Source of the DNA: Nisaea nitritireducens
GTDB lineage: Bacteria; Pseudomonadota; Alphaproteobacteria; Thalassobaculales; Thalassobaculaceae
Direction of reading: 5' to 3'
NCBI RefSeq assembly: GCF_014904795.1
Contig: NZ_JACZFS010000058.1
Span: forward strand, 1 to 58,996
DNA length: 58,996 nucleotides
Made by a program: the position numbers and the translations under genes. Under the pieces are notes generated by a model that ran no database searches, had not been told where the DNA came from, and worked only from the letters and a program-made list of their open reading frames with translations. Below are positions 20,701 through 27,903 of the stretch, in pieces; the first letter of the stretch is position 1, and the number at the start of each line of letters is the position of its first letter.

Positions 20701-21327
20701 CTGAACTACGAGACCAGCCTCAATACCGCGGGCCGCAGCGAGTACGCGCTGGTCTCCGGGCTCCAGGGCAACGGCTCGATCAAGGTCAACGATGGCACCG
20801 TCGAGGGTTTCGATCTGCCGGCGGTGAGCAACCAGTTGAAACAGCTCGACCGTTCCGTCGATTTCCTGGTGCTCGCCCAGCGGGCCATGCAGGGCGGCAC
20901 AACGCCGTTTGAAAGCCTGACGGCGACCTACAAGATCACCAACGGCGTGCTGCAATCGGAAGACATCTCGCTCAAATCCACGACCGCCGAGGGCCGCGGC
21001 ACCGCCGTCGTCAACCTGCCGCCGCAGGAAATGGATGTCCGCACCCAGTTCTGGCTCAGCGAGCATCCGAACTCGCCGCCGATCGGCTTGCGCCTCACCG
21101 GCCCACTCGACAATCCGCGCCAGATCCTGGATGCCAACAAGCTGCAGGCCTACGTGCTGCAGCGGGTGATCGAACGCGGCATCCTGCGGCAGTTCAACAA
21201 GGGGACGAGTTCGGGCAGCGACGGCACGACCACGACGACGCCCGACTCCGCACCGAGCCAGCCGGTCGAGAAAGTCGATCCGCAGAAGGCCCTGCGTGGC
21301 GTGCTGAAAGGGTTACTCGGGAACTGA
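17740..21327 (+). CDS. AsmA family protein
   Basis: About 1195 residues. It has a single N-terminal membrane anchor (KKLVLAVLALIVVLGVVVLVG) followed by the AsmA N-terminal signature DWNSYKAEI...RTVEEQTGRKLDIDGDISFQVLPAPRLSVEQLKLAN, and an AsmA-like C-terminal region (NGALTISRLTSGLFGGTLDG, MQGGTTPFESLTATYKITNG, GLRLTGPLDNPRQILD). AsmA-type proteins are long beta-groove proteins implicated in lipid transport to, and assembly of, the outer membrane. The start is a TTG at 17740, with GGAG seven bases upstream and the anchor immediately after it. An upstream in-frame ATG at 17626 would add a charged 38-residue leader without a ribosome site. It is larger than E. coli AsmA (617). Confidence 0.85.
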   Translation: MKKLVLAVLALIVVLGVVVLVGPSFVDWNSYKAEISRTVEEQTGRKLDIDGDISFQVLPAPRLSVEQLKLANVEGGSADTFVSASALQIHVALAPLLSGKVKVASVTLKDPVVALEQFPDGRNNWTFSAPAGKTDETAGADGDTSAAGGGDIDFSLDGATIANGRISFLDHGTGTAHTVTGLDAALSASSLNGPFKLTGDFVYKDVPITLSAATGTIDAGRATPLETIVTLGNKAAELSYSGTLVLGDMPRLMGTIGATAKDLVAAGAAMAPLGTGTDALPPALAGPFKLSAKLEASAEEAKLSELAVTAGGISAKGAVTALLADGVAVDAALALDRFVLDDVLAALATGTDAPANAPSATPAPANTGTAEFALPTGIDADLVLTADAVDYRGGVIRHPRLEASLANGAAVLKVFSAQMPGGSDLSLSGTAKSANGSPQFSGRADFVSDNLRGTLGWLGIDIDSVAADRLRKGSIGADIAASPEQIQLTNWTMDLDTTRIRGGLTLLLRDRPAFGLALDLGKINLDAYLPPEGQTGTAQPASDADKTAPAGPSPMEQAAVALNSFDANVRIGFDEITLRKTPIIGGQLEARIQNGALSVSKLAIADLGGAKVNLSGSLAGAVSDPNTKLEFEIAAKSVARLARLAGLEPDETLQRIGAATLNGSILGDLSALTVDATAKAVGATASVKGIVHPLAQPLNVDLAVKLQHPSADKLAATLAPDALPKDVTLGSLALAATVMSAPDGAYGLDATMDLGGGQLGLKGTVAPGPETTAVALDTRYSHPDVVALIRALSPGYTPSKRDLGPATLASRLEGNTDNLKINGLRLGLGPVSLTGTASLALAGPRPKLTLAAESGTIAIDPWLPKGSAAPAGGVAPAVPVKSSSRTWSRETIDTSGLLAADADIALKAEQVLYGAYKLDTFDLGATLDNGALTISRLTSGLFGGTLDGTASLKHGTTPTGGLTLSVKNADVREAAISASGAAQVTGTLNYETSLNTAGRSEYALVSGLQGNGSIKVNDGTVEGFDLPAVSNQLKQLDRSVDFLVLAQRAMQGGTTPFESLTATYKITNGVLQSEDISLKSTTAEGRGTAVVNLPPQEMDVRTQFWLSEHPNSPPIGLRLTGPLDNPRQILDANKLQAYVLQRVIERGILRQFNKGTSSGSDGTTTTTPDSAPSQPVEKVDPQKALRGVLKGLLGN

Positions 21328-21564
21328 CGGCCTGCCGCTCAGCAACTCCGACAGAACGAACACGCGCAGCGCACTCGAAAGATTACCGCTGCGCGTGGCA
21401 TCCACCTCGGACACCAGCCCGTTGATCGAAAGATCCCTGGCTGCCGCAATCTCCTTCAGCGCATCCCAGAACGCCTCTTCCATCGACACCGAAGTGACGT
21501 GACCGGAAACCGTCACGGTTCGCTTGCGAATGCGGGCCGGGTCCTGCTCTTCCGTCACATTCAT
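21313..21564 (-). CDS. Ribbon-helix-helix domain protein
   Basis: 83 residues. The core RKRTVTVSGHVTSVSMEEAFWDALKEIAAARDLSINGLVSEVDATRSGNLSSALRVFVL fits a stand-alone ribbon-helix-helix fold (RHH_4 type) found widely in alphaproteobacteria. It is presumably a dimeric DNA-binding protein. Its ATG overlaps the stop of the upstream RNA methyltransferase gene by four bases, so the two are co-translated. Its 3' end overlaps the end of the convergent AsmA gene by 15 bp. The target is unknown. Confidence 0.78.
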   Translation of the reverse strand: MNVTEEQDPARIRKRTVTVSGHVTSVSMEEAFWDALKEIAAARDLSINGLVSEVDATRSGNLSSALRVFVLSELLSGRPSVPE

Positions 21565-22955
21565 GAACCCCGCCGGACGAAGTGGGCGACCAGTTCGATA
21601 TGCGGTGTCCAGAGGAACTGGTCGATCGGCGTGACCTGCAAACAGTCGTAGCCGCCATCCACCAGCGTCCGAGCATCCCGGGCAAAGGTGGCCGGGTTGC
21701 AGGAGACATAAACAATCCGCTGCACCTTCGACTCAGCCAGCGCCGCCGCCTGTTCCCGCGCACCGGCACGGGGCGGGTCCAGCACCACGGCATCGAACTT
21801 GCCGAGCTCCTTGCCGGCATAGGGGCGCTGGGAAAGATCCCGCCGCTCTGTCCGGACGCGCCCGCCAAGCCGGGCCGCATCGGCTCCGCCCCGGATCGCA
21901 GCCAAAAGACCGTCATCGCCTTCCACCGCGAGCCGCTCCGCTGTCCCGTCCAGCGCAAGGCACAGGGTGCCGCATCCGGCATAAAGATCGAGCACGGTGC
22001 GGGCACCGTCCGTGCCTTCGCGCACCAACTGCTGGATCGCCGCCTCGCCATCCACCGTCGCCTGCAGGAACGCGCCCGGCGGCGGCGTCACGGAAACCGG
22101 ACCGAACGTGATCCTCGGCGTCCGGCGCTGAGCCAGCGGCACAGGGTCCGGCAGAGTGTCGCCCTCGGCATGATAGGAAAGCCGGGTCAGGTCCTGCTCT
22201 TCGGCAAAGGCCGCAAGCCGCTCCCGGAAATCGAGATCGGGATGGTCCGGCAAGCGAAGCAGCAGATCGAGCCCGTTATCCAGCTCGTTCACCACGCAAT
22301 CGACGGACTGCCCCGATTCCAGCCTGCCCGCGAAAAGCTGCCGAAGCGGTTGCATCAAGGCGAAGATGGCCGGCCGCAAGACCGGGCATTCGGTGACTTC
22401 GACGATCCTGTTGCTGCCGCGCTCATGAAATCCGGCGACCAGCTTCTTGCCGGTCATCCGGAGTACGAAATCGGCCCGGCGCCGGGCACCGGGCGCGCAG
22501 GTCCGCAATACCGCGACCTCAACCTCGCCGAGCCCGGCCCGGCCGAGATACTGCACCACCTGATCCCGCTTCCAGGCCTGATAGGCGGCCGCTTCGAGAT
22601 GCTGCACGGCGCAGCCGCCGCAGGTCATGAAATGCTCGCAGGCCGGATCGACACGCTCGGGCGCCGGCTCCACCAACTCGACCAAATCGCAGACAACGCC
22701 CTCGCCGCGATCGGATACCGGGCGCACCCGGACCCGCTCACCGGGCAGGGCGAAGGGAATGAAAAGCGGCCGGGTCTCGCTGACATAGCCGGTCGTGATC
22801 TCGGCCTGGGCCAGCCCGTCGCCGCGGCCGCCGAGCCGCTCGACAACGACGTCGAGGAGCGGCGCATTGGCCGCATACCCCCGGCGTTGCGCCGGCCGTT
22901 GGGCAGACCGTTTTGCCGGCCGTCCCCGCTTGCTTCCCTGCCGTCCTCGGCCCAT
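21561..22955 (-). CDS. Class I SAM-dependent RNA methyltransferase, TrmA/RlmD (RumA) family
   Basis: 464 residues. A basic N-terminal tail is followed by a TRAM-like domain, an iron-sulfur cysteine set (C-x-x-x-x-x-CGGCAVQHL near 110), and a Rossmann methyltransferase domain. That domain has VLDLYAGCGTLCLAL, the VLDPPRAG motif and the catalytic SCNPATFARD cysteine. These enzymes make 5-methyluridine in 23S rRNA or tRNA. It reads as the uracil-C5 methyltransferase group, but the exact site (23S U1939/U747-like versus tRNA U54) is undecided. It is in an operon with the RHH gene. Confidence 0.87.
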   Translation of the reverse strand: MGRGRQGSKRGRPAKRSAQRPAQRRGYAANAPLLDVVVERLGGRGDGLAQAEITTGYVSETRPLFIPFALPGERVRVRPVSDRGEGVVCDLVELVEPAPERVDPACEHFMTCGGCAVQHLEAAAYQAWKRDQVVQYLGRAGLGEVEVAVLRTCAPGARRRADFVLRMTGKKLVAGFHERGSNRIVEVTECPVLRPAIFALMQPLRQLFAGRLESGQSVDCVVNELDNGLDLLLRLPDHPDLDFRERLAAFAEEQDLTRLSYHAEGDTLPDPVPLAQRRTPRITFGPVSVTPPPGAFLQATVDGEAAIQQLVREGTDGARTVLDLYAGCGTLCLALDGTAERLAVEGDDGLLAAIRGGADAARLGGRVRTERRDLSQRPYAGKELGKFDAVVLDPPRAGAREQAAALAESKVQRIVYVSCNPATFARDARTLVDGGYDCLQVTPIDQFLWTPHIELVAHFVRRGS

Positions 22956-23027
22956 AAAGCGTCCGCCCTTTCTGCATGCGACGTATAGCGCCTAACTACT
23001 GCCAACGGCGCCTGCTATGGTGATGAC

Positions 23028-23450
23028 ATGCGACGCGCTACGCTGACAACAACCGAACTGCGATATCCGGCGGGACACAGCCATGTCCGGCGTCGGCTGA
23101 TTGCGGCTGTTTTTGGCATTCTGGCCCTGTTGACCCAGGCCGGCTTTACTCTCGGCGCCTCCGCAGCCATGACAGCGGCGCCTCCCGGCAGCCTCGCGGC
23201 CGACCTCGCCAAACTGTGCCTCGGCGCCATCGACGATGCCAGCGGCGGCCGGGAAGACAGCAGCCAGGAATACGCACCTGATTGCGAGCATTGTACGCTC
23301 TGTGGCGTGTCAGCCGCTACGGCCCTGCCCTCAGACAGTCCGAACACGGCCTGGAAGGTCACCGCGTCCGGCCATCTCGCGGCCGGGCCTTATCAAGCCT
23401 ATCGTCAGAGCTTCATCCGGTTAAGCAATCCCCGGGCACCTCCCCTCTGA
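23028..23450 (+). CDS. DUF2946-like exported protein
   Basis: 140 residues. After a basic N-terminus comes a signal-type hydrophobic stretch (IAAVFGILALLTQAGFTLGASA), then a mature part with the cluster DCEHCTLCGVSAA, a C-x-x-C-x-x-C pattern seen in DUF2946 proteins. These small periplasmic or membrane proteins usually accompany copper-handling genes, and here the next gene is a PCu(A)C copper chaperone 65 bp downstream. Metal binding by the cysteines is inferred from family and context. Confidence 0.65.
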   Translation: MRRATLTTTELRYPAGHSHVRRRLIAAVFGILALLTQAGFTLGASAAMTAAPPGSLAADLAKLCLGAIDDASGGREDSSQEYAPDCEHCTLCGVSAATALPSDSPNTAWKVTASGHLAAGPYQAYRQSFIRLSNPRAPPL

Positions 23451-23515
23451 GCTTTCGATTCATCCTCATGACACGCGGCACCACCGCCGCATCCCGAGAA
23501 TTGAAAGACACGAAA

Positions 23516-24031
23516 ATGATCAGATTTGCACAAACCGCGGCACGGGTTCTTACAGTCGCCATCGTCACCCTGCCGCTGCTCGGCGGCCTCGCATGCGCCA
23601 GCGAATACAAGGCGGGCGAAATCGAGGTCGAGCATCCCTGGGCACGGGCAACGCCCGGCCGCGCCAAAAACGGCGCCGCCTTCATGAAGCTCGAAAATCA
23701 CGGCGGGACGGATGACCGTCTGATGGCGGCATCCGGCGACGTTGCCAATCGGGTCGAACTGCACACCCACCTGCACGAGAACGGCGTGATGAAAATGCGC
23801 CCGAGCGGCCCGATCCCGGTTCCGGCGCATGGGCATGCGATGCTGCAGCCTGGCAGCTTTCACGTCATGATGATCGGCCTGAAGGCACCGCTGGTGGAAG
23901 GCGAGATGTTTCCGCTGACCCTGACCTTCGAGAAATCCGGCTCGGTAACGATCAACGTCATGGTCAAGTCCGTCGGCGCGGGCGCCGGGAATACGGGCAT
24001 GAAACATGGCCACGGCATGAAAAAGAACTGA
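23516..24031 (+). CDS. PCu(A)C family periplasmic copper chaperone
   Basis: 171 residues. The signal peptide ends near GGLACAS; the mature domain contains EVEHPWARATPGRAKNGAAFMKLEN, HTHLHENGVMKMRP and GSFHVMMIGLKAPLVEGEMF. These fit the copper-binding H(M)x10Mx21HxM arrangement, and a His/Met-rich tail (MKHGHGMKKN) adds possible ligands. PCu(A)C proteins carry Cu(I) to the CuA site of cytochrome oxidase or to Sco in the periplasm. The ATG at 23516 begins directly with the signal peptide. It is likely co-transcribed with the DUF2946-like gene. Confidence 0.88.
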   Translation: MIRFAQTAARVLTVAIVTLPLLGGLACASEYKAGEIEVEHPWARATPGRAKNGAAFMKLENHGGTDDRLMAASGDVANRVELHTHLHENGVMKMRPSGPIPVPAHGHAMLQPGSFHVMMIGLKAPLVEGEMFPLTLTFEKSGSVTINVMVKSVGAGAGNTGMKHGHGMKKN

Positions 24032-24052
24032 CCTATCTCGCGCGGGAAGCGG

Positions 24053-24463
24053 TCAGGCGGGATCTTCCTGCTTGATCGCTCCCGGGCGGGTCGCGATCCA
24101 TGTTGCGACCAGAGCAAGCACGACACCTGTCGCCGCCGCCAGCCGCCAATCTTCCAGTACAAATCCCCAGAGCAGCGCGAAGGAAAAGCCGATCATCGTC
24201 ACGGCGGCGATCTTGGCCCGCGGCGGGATCACCCCATACTCATGCCAGGCGCGCACGCCACTGCCGAAGTGCGGATGATTGTAGAGCCAGAGGTGGAACC
24301 GTTCGGAAGAGCGGGAAAAAGCCCAGACCGCGATCAGCAAGAACAGCGTCCCCGGCAATCCCGGCAGTATGATACCGGCGATGCCCAGGGCGGTGCACAG
24401 GATGCCGACACAGAGCAACACATAGCGCCAGGGGCCACAGATGGTTTTTGGTTGTCCGCTCAA
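24053..24463 (-). CDS. DUF454 (YbaN) family inner-membrane protein
   Basis: 136 residues with about four hydrophobic helices. The YbaN signature LGIAGIILPGLPGTLFLLIAVWAFSRSSERFHLWLYNHPHFG is intact, followed by the usual W-x-x-x-G-V-I-P loop. The function is unknown in all organisms. It is the last chromosomal gene before the phage-like element. Confidence 0.82.
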   Translation of the reverse strand: MSGQPKTICGPWRYVLLCVGILCTALGIAGIILPGLPGTLFLLIAVWAFSRSSERFHLWLYNHPHFGSGVRAWHEYGVIPPRAKIAAVTMIGFSFALLWGFVLEDWRLAAATGVVLALVATWIATRPGAIKQEDPA

Positions 24464-24542
24464 CTCTCGTCTCCGCGCATTCTCGCTTGCGCGCCGATAA
24501 TGGATTCGATCCGATAAGATTTAGTACTGCCTCGGCATATGC

Positions 24543-25259
24543 CTAGAGGCGACGGGCGAACCATATCACGCGGCCGACGATATTCACTTCCTCAATCGTC
24601 CGCTCGTAATCCTGATAACGCGCGCTTTCGGAGCGGATCAGCACCCTTGGCGGATCACTGTTGGGAATATATTCGAGCTGCTTTGCCACCAGGCCAATGC
24701 CGTCATGCAGCACGAAGATGCCCGGCGGTGAGGGGGCCGTGCGGCTGAGATCGATCATCACCTTGTCGCCGGAATACAGCACCGGCTCCATAGAATCGCC
24801 GTCGATGGAAATCACCCGGAGATCCCGGGCCGACGCCCGCAGCTCATACCGCAGCCAGCCCGCATCGAAATACCAGTCGTTACCGCCCGGCTCCTGTTCG
24901 AGATTGGCTCCGCCACCGGCCGACGCCGAAATCCGGACTTCCGGAACCGCAGTGACTCTCGTCGGATCGATCAGCCCGGAGCCGGGAAAAGGCGATATGG
25001 CCGGCCCGGCCCGACGCACCGGAGCGGGTAAAGATGCCGCCCCCTGTTCCGGTCGCAGCACAGCTTCGTCGACGCCAAGATGGCGGGCCAAGGCATACCG
25101 CACGTCTTCCGGCAATTTCCGGGGTGTTCCGCGATTTATGAACTGGTGCAGGTAGGCGTGATTCTTGCCGCAAGCCAGCGAGGCTTTCTTCAGATCCGTT
25201 GGAGGATCACGATGCGCCACCAATTCCAGGATGCGCTTTCGCTGGATATCGAGCTTCAT
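24543..25259 (-). CDS. S24/LexA-fold repressor of the phage-like element
   Basis: 238 residues. The N-terminal ~70 form a helix-turn-helix DNA-binding region (TDLKKASLACGKNHAYLHQFINRG). The C-terminal half is an S24 peptidase fold with catalytic Ser156 (DGDSMEPVLYSGD) and Lys193 (LVAKQLE), 37 residues apart as in LexA. An Ala-Gly pair (SASAGGG) in the linker could be the self-cleavage site. That indicates a CI/C1-type repressor that inactivates itself on RecA-linked DNA damage. It is transcribed away from the structural genes, and two ATCGGA half-sites abut its start, consistent with autoregulation. Confidence 0.85.
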   Translation of the reverse strand: MKLDIQRKRILELVAHRDPPTDLKKASLACGKNHAYLHQFINRGTPRKLPEDVRYALARHLGVDEAVLRPEQGAASLPAPVRRAGPAISPFPGSGLIDPTRVTAVPEVRISASAGGGANLEQEPGGNDWYFDAGWLRYELRASARDLRVISIDGDSMEPVLYSGDKVMIDLSRTAPSPPGIFVLHDGIGLVAKQLEYIPNSDPPRVLIRSESARYQDYERTIEEVNIVGRVIWFARRL

Positions 25260-25486
25260 AATCGGAACCTAGACATACACAATCGGATGATCAAGAGTTT
25301 TTTTCCTATTGCCGGAATTTCATCTTTCGCCTAGAACAACCTAAGCGTCAGTGGCAAAGGTATTTTTTGACCGGGAAAATCCGATCTCGTCGCAATTTAG
25401 CGCCATAGGCGCAGAAAAGCCACACCCACACTTTTAACGACGCCCCATTCATCGCGACGCTGATCGATTCCGATTGGAGGGAGTCA
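25260..25486. promoter_or_regulatory. Divergent control region of the phage-like element with repeated ATCGGA half-sites
   Basis: This 227 bp AT-rich gap separates the repressor from the first plus-strand gene. AATCGGA occurs at 25260-25266 and again at 25281-25287, 21 bp apart (two helical turns) in the same orientation. The complementary form CCGAT occurs at 25381-25385 and in CCGATTGG at 25470-25477. These are candidate repressor operators covering both divergent promoters. I could not fix -35/-10 boxes with confidence. Confidence 0.5.
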
Positions 25487-25903
25487 ATGACGAGCACGCA
25501 GATTGTGCCGGATCCAAAATGGATCAAACACTACCTGAAAGAAGCAGCGGACACTTTGCACAGATTACCACGGGCATATGCCAAGGCCCGGCTCACAGGG
25601 TGGCCGGACGTGGCGCAAAACAGCTTTGCGCATGAATTGTCGCCGGGAAAAACACGGCCGGCTTCCCCGAGCCCGGCGGCCATAGACCGACTCGACGAAA
25701 GTTTGGGGTGGATGTTCGCCTGCGACCAGGAACAACGGATCGTGGTCTGGGCCCGGGCCTGCGGCGTCGCCTGGCGAAAACTGGAGGATATTGACGGGCG
25801 CAGCCATGTCACGTTGCGGCGGATCGAGGACCGGGGCCTTGCCGCGATCCGCGACCGGCTTCGGAAAACACCCCCGCCACGCGTTTTTCGCAGGCCAGAT
25901 TGA
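25487..25903 (+). CDS. DUF6362-like phage protein, putative DNA-binding
   Basis: 138 residues. The N-terminus (WIKHYLKEAADTLHRLPRA) and the helical C-terminal segment (RIVVWARACGVAWRKLEDIDGRSHVTLRRIEDRGLAAIRDRL) resemble DUF6362 proteins, small helix-turn-helix-like proteins found next to terminase genes in alphaproteobacterial prophages. GGAGG lies six bases before the ATG. It is the only gene between the repressor and the late operon, so it is a candidate regulator (for example of late transcription). That role is inference from position. Confidence 0.6.
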   Translation: MTSTQIVPDPKWIKHYLKEAADTLHRLPRAYAKARLTGWPDVAQNSFAHELSPGKTRPASPSPAAIDRLDESLGWMFACDQEQRIVVWARACGVAWRKLEDIDGRSHVTLRRIEDRGLAAIRDRLRKTPPPRVFRRPD

Positions 25904-25904
25904 T

Positions 25905-26012
25905 CGGTTTTTTCCGATTAATGAAAACAATAACACATTGATTTAAAGTGGTTAACTGCCGCGATCCTTTAAATCCGCATACAAACAAATGACAAACTAT
26001 CGGAAAAAACCG
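25905..26012. repeat. 14-bp perfect inverted repeat bounding an AT-rich segment
   Basis: CGGTTTTTTCCGAT at 25905-25918 is exactly complementary to ATCGGAAAAAACCG at 25999-26012. The 80 bp between them is strongly AT-rich, and the right arm ends one base before the -35 box of the putative late promoter. Each arm contains the ATCGGA half-site seen in the repressor control region. Confidence 0.75.
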
Positions 26013-26013
26013 C

Positions 26014-26042
26014 TTTACAAGGTTTATAAAATCGGCTAAATA
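26014..26042 (+). promoter_or_regulatory. Putative late promoter upstream of terminase genes
   Basis: TTTACA (26014-26019), 17 bp spacer, TAAATA (26037-26042): a good sigma-70-type promoter. The expected start, near 26049, is only a few bases before the terminator hairpin at 26056. Confidence 0.55.
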
Positions 26043-26055
26043 CTATTCTATCGTC

Positions 26056-26095
26056 GGCGCCTTGTGGGAACACCCCGCAGGGCGCCTTTTTCTTT
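26056..26095 (+). terminator. Strong intrinsic terminator just before the terminase small-subunit gene
   Basis: A 13-bp RNA stem: 26056-26068 (GGCGCCTTGTGGG) pairs with 26074-26086 (CCCGCAGGGCGCC), with two G-U pairs and a 5-base loop. It is followed by TTTTTCTTT. It stands between the putative late promoter and the whole structural operon. Confidence 0.75.
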
Positions 26096-26106
26096 GGGTG
26101 AAACGC

Positions 26107-26604
26107 ATGGCCGAATCCGCAGCCCGGACACGTAAGAAACGGCACTTTTTGAAAGCTCTCGCCGAAACCGGAAATGTCAGCGAAGCCGCCCGCAAGGCGC
26201 GGCTCGATCGCAGCAATGCCTATCAGATAAGACGCCAGGATCAGGCCTTCGCCGATGCCTGGGACGACGCACTCGACATGGCCGTCGACATGCTTGAGGC
26301 CGAGGCCCGAAGTCGGGCTGTCGAAGGCGTGGAGCAACCGCGTTTCCATCAGGGCAGGATCTGCGGGACGGTCCGGAAATACTCGGACTCGCTCCTGATG
26401 TTCCTGCTGCGGGCACACCGCCCGGAAACCTTCCGGGAGGGCCGAGATGCCGGATCAGAAGACCTGGAGCGCCACCTCAAAGGCGCAAAGGAAAAACTCG
26501 CCGCCCGCCTTGAGTCCCTCTCCGCCACCTCCCACTCGGCCCCCTCTCTCGTTGGGGAGCATGAGCCCGATGGAGCGGACCCGGTTCCTGAGCGGGATCA
26601 GTGA
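26107..26604 (+). CDS. Terminase small subunit-like protein
   Basis: 165 residues. The N-terminal basic helix (ARTRKKRHFLKAL) and helix-turn-helix (ETGNVSEAARKARLDRSNAYQIRRQDQAFADAWDDAL) match small terminase subunits, which recognise packaging DNA. The rest is a helical oligomerisation region and a Ser/Pro-rich tail. It overlaps the terminase large subunit gene by about 158 bp in another frame. The ATG at 26107 is chosen because the start must lie downstream of the terminator hairpin; no strong ribosome site is seen. Confidence 0.75.
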   Translation: MAESAARTRKKRHFLKALAETGNVSEAARKARLDRSNAYQIRRQDQAFADAWDDALDMAVDMLEAEARSRAVEGVEQPRFHQGRICGTVRKYSDSLLMFLLRAHRPETFREGRDAGSEDLERHLKGAKEKLAARLESLSATSHSAPSLVGEHEPDGADPVPERDQ

Positions 26605-27829
26605 CGCCGAAGCAGCCCTCCTGCTGTATGACTGGCCGTTCTGGGCCCGGGAGAAGCAACTACCGCCCGATGGCGACTGGCGGGTCTGGCTGATCCTGGC
26701 CGGACGCGGTTTCGGGAAAACCCGAACCGGCGCTGAATGGATCAGGACGGCACTCGAAAGCGGCCGCTGCCAGCGTGCCGCAATCATGGGGGCTACCGCC
26801 GGAGATGTCCGTGACGTCATGGTCGAGGGCGAGAGCGGCCTGCTGGCCATCGCCCCGCCTTGGGAACGGCCACACTACGAGCCGTCGAAACGACGGCTGA
26901 CCTGGAAATCCGGCAGCGTCGCGACCTTGCTGTCGGCCGACGATCCGGATCAGGTCCGCGGGCATCAGTTCGACATCGCCTGGGCCGACGAAATTGCAGC
27001 CTGGCCCCAGCCAGAGGCCTGGCACAACCTGATGATGGCCCTGCGGCTCGGGCCTGAACCACAATGCATTGCCACCACGACACCACGTCCGAAGGACTGG
27101 CTGAAACGTATCGCGGAAGCTGACGGCACGGTGCTGGCCCAGGGCCGCAGCACGGAAAACCGGCTCAACCTTGCCCCGGGCTTCCTGGCCGCGATGGAGA
27201 CTGCCTATGGCGGCACCAGGCTGGGCCGGCAGGAACTCGACGGTGAATTCCTGACCGACGTGCCGGGCGCATTGTGGCGCCGGGAGCAACTGGAAGCCGC
27301 CCGAATGACGCCGGGCGAGCAGCCCGTTCTGGACCGCATCGTTGTCGCCATCGATCCGGCGGCGAGCCACCATGCCGCCTCGAACGAGACCGGCATTCTG
27401 GTCGCCGGCCGCTCCGCCGAAACCGCCTTTGTGCTGGAGGATCTCTCCGGACGTCTCGCCCCGAACGACTGGGCTGTCCGCGCCATCGACGCGTATCGCC
27501 GGCATGACGCGGATCGCATTGTCGCCGAGGTCAATCAGGGTGGAGAAATGGTGGAGCAGGTGCTCCGCAGTGTCGATCCGTCCGTGCCGCTGCGACTAGT
27601 ACGCGCCAGCCGCGGCAAACAGACCCGGGCCGAACCGGTCGCCGCTCTCTACGAACAGGGCCGCGTCCGTCATATCGGCCAGCTGGATTTACTCGAGGAT
27701 CAGATGTGCAGCTTCACCGGAGCATCGGGAGCCAATGGCTCTCCGGACCGGGTGGATGCGCTGGTCTGGGCCCTGACGGAACTCTTGTTGAGCCGAAACC
27801 GGACTCAGACCGGGCAATTCCTGGTTTGA
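26447..27829 (+). CDS. Terminase large subunit (DNA packaging ATPase/nuclease)
   Basis: 460 residues. The Walker A motif GRGFGKT is at residues 86-92, Walker B/catalytic Glu in DIAWADEIAAW near 180, and the coupling motif in CIATTTPRPKDWL. The nuclease domain has acidic motifs IVVAIDPA near 300 and DRVDALVWAL near 440. It cuts and pumps DNA into the prohead through the portal. GGGAGG lies six bases before the ATG at 26447, so the first ~40 residues (Ser/Pro-rich) are kept; internal ATGs at 26561 and 26570 are alternatives with poorer spacing. Confidence 0.9.
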   Translation: MPDQKTWSATSKAQRKNSPPALSPSPPPPTRPPLSLGSMSPMERTRFLSGISDAEAALLLYDWPFWAREKQLPPDGDWRVWLILAGRGFGKTRTGAEWIRTALESGRCQRAAIMGATAGDVRDVMVEGESGLLAIAPPWERPHYEPSKRRLTWKSGSVATLLSADDPDQVRGHQFDIAWADEIAAWPQPEAWHNLMMALRLGPEPQCIATTTPRPKDWLKRIAEADGTVLAQGRSTENRLNLAPGFLAAMETAYGGTRLGRQELDGEFLTDVPGALWRREQLEAARMTPGEQPVLDRIVVAIDPAASHHAASNETGILVAGRSAETAFVLEDLSGRLAPNDWAVRAIDAYRRHDADRIVAEVNQGGEMVEQVLRSVDPSVPLRLVRASRGKQTRAEPVAALYEQGRVRHIGQLDLLEDQMCSFTGASGANGSPDRVDALVWALTELLLSRNRTQTGQFLV

Positions 27830-27903
27830 GCCCAATCGAACCGAACCTGAACGCATGGCCTTTGGGCCAGCCACTTGAGGCCAACCACTTGGGGAGGTGG
27901 GAG

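Noticed and set aside
25940-25985. CtrA-type TTAA-N7-TTAA box in the late control region.
   Set aside because: TTAA pairs occur with spacings of 5 and 13 bp, not 7; AT-richness alone explains them.
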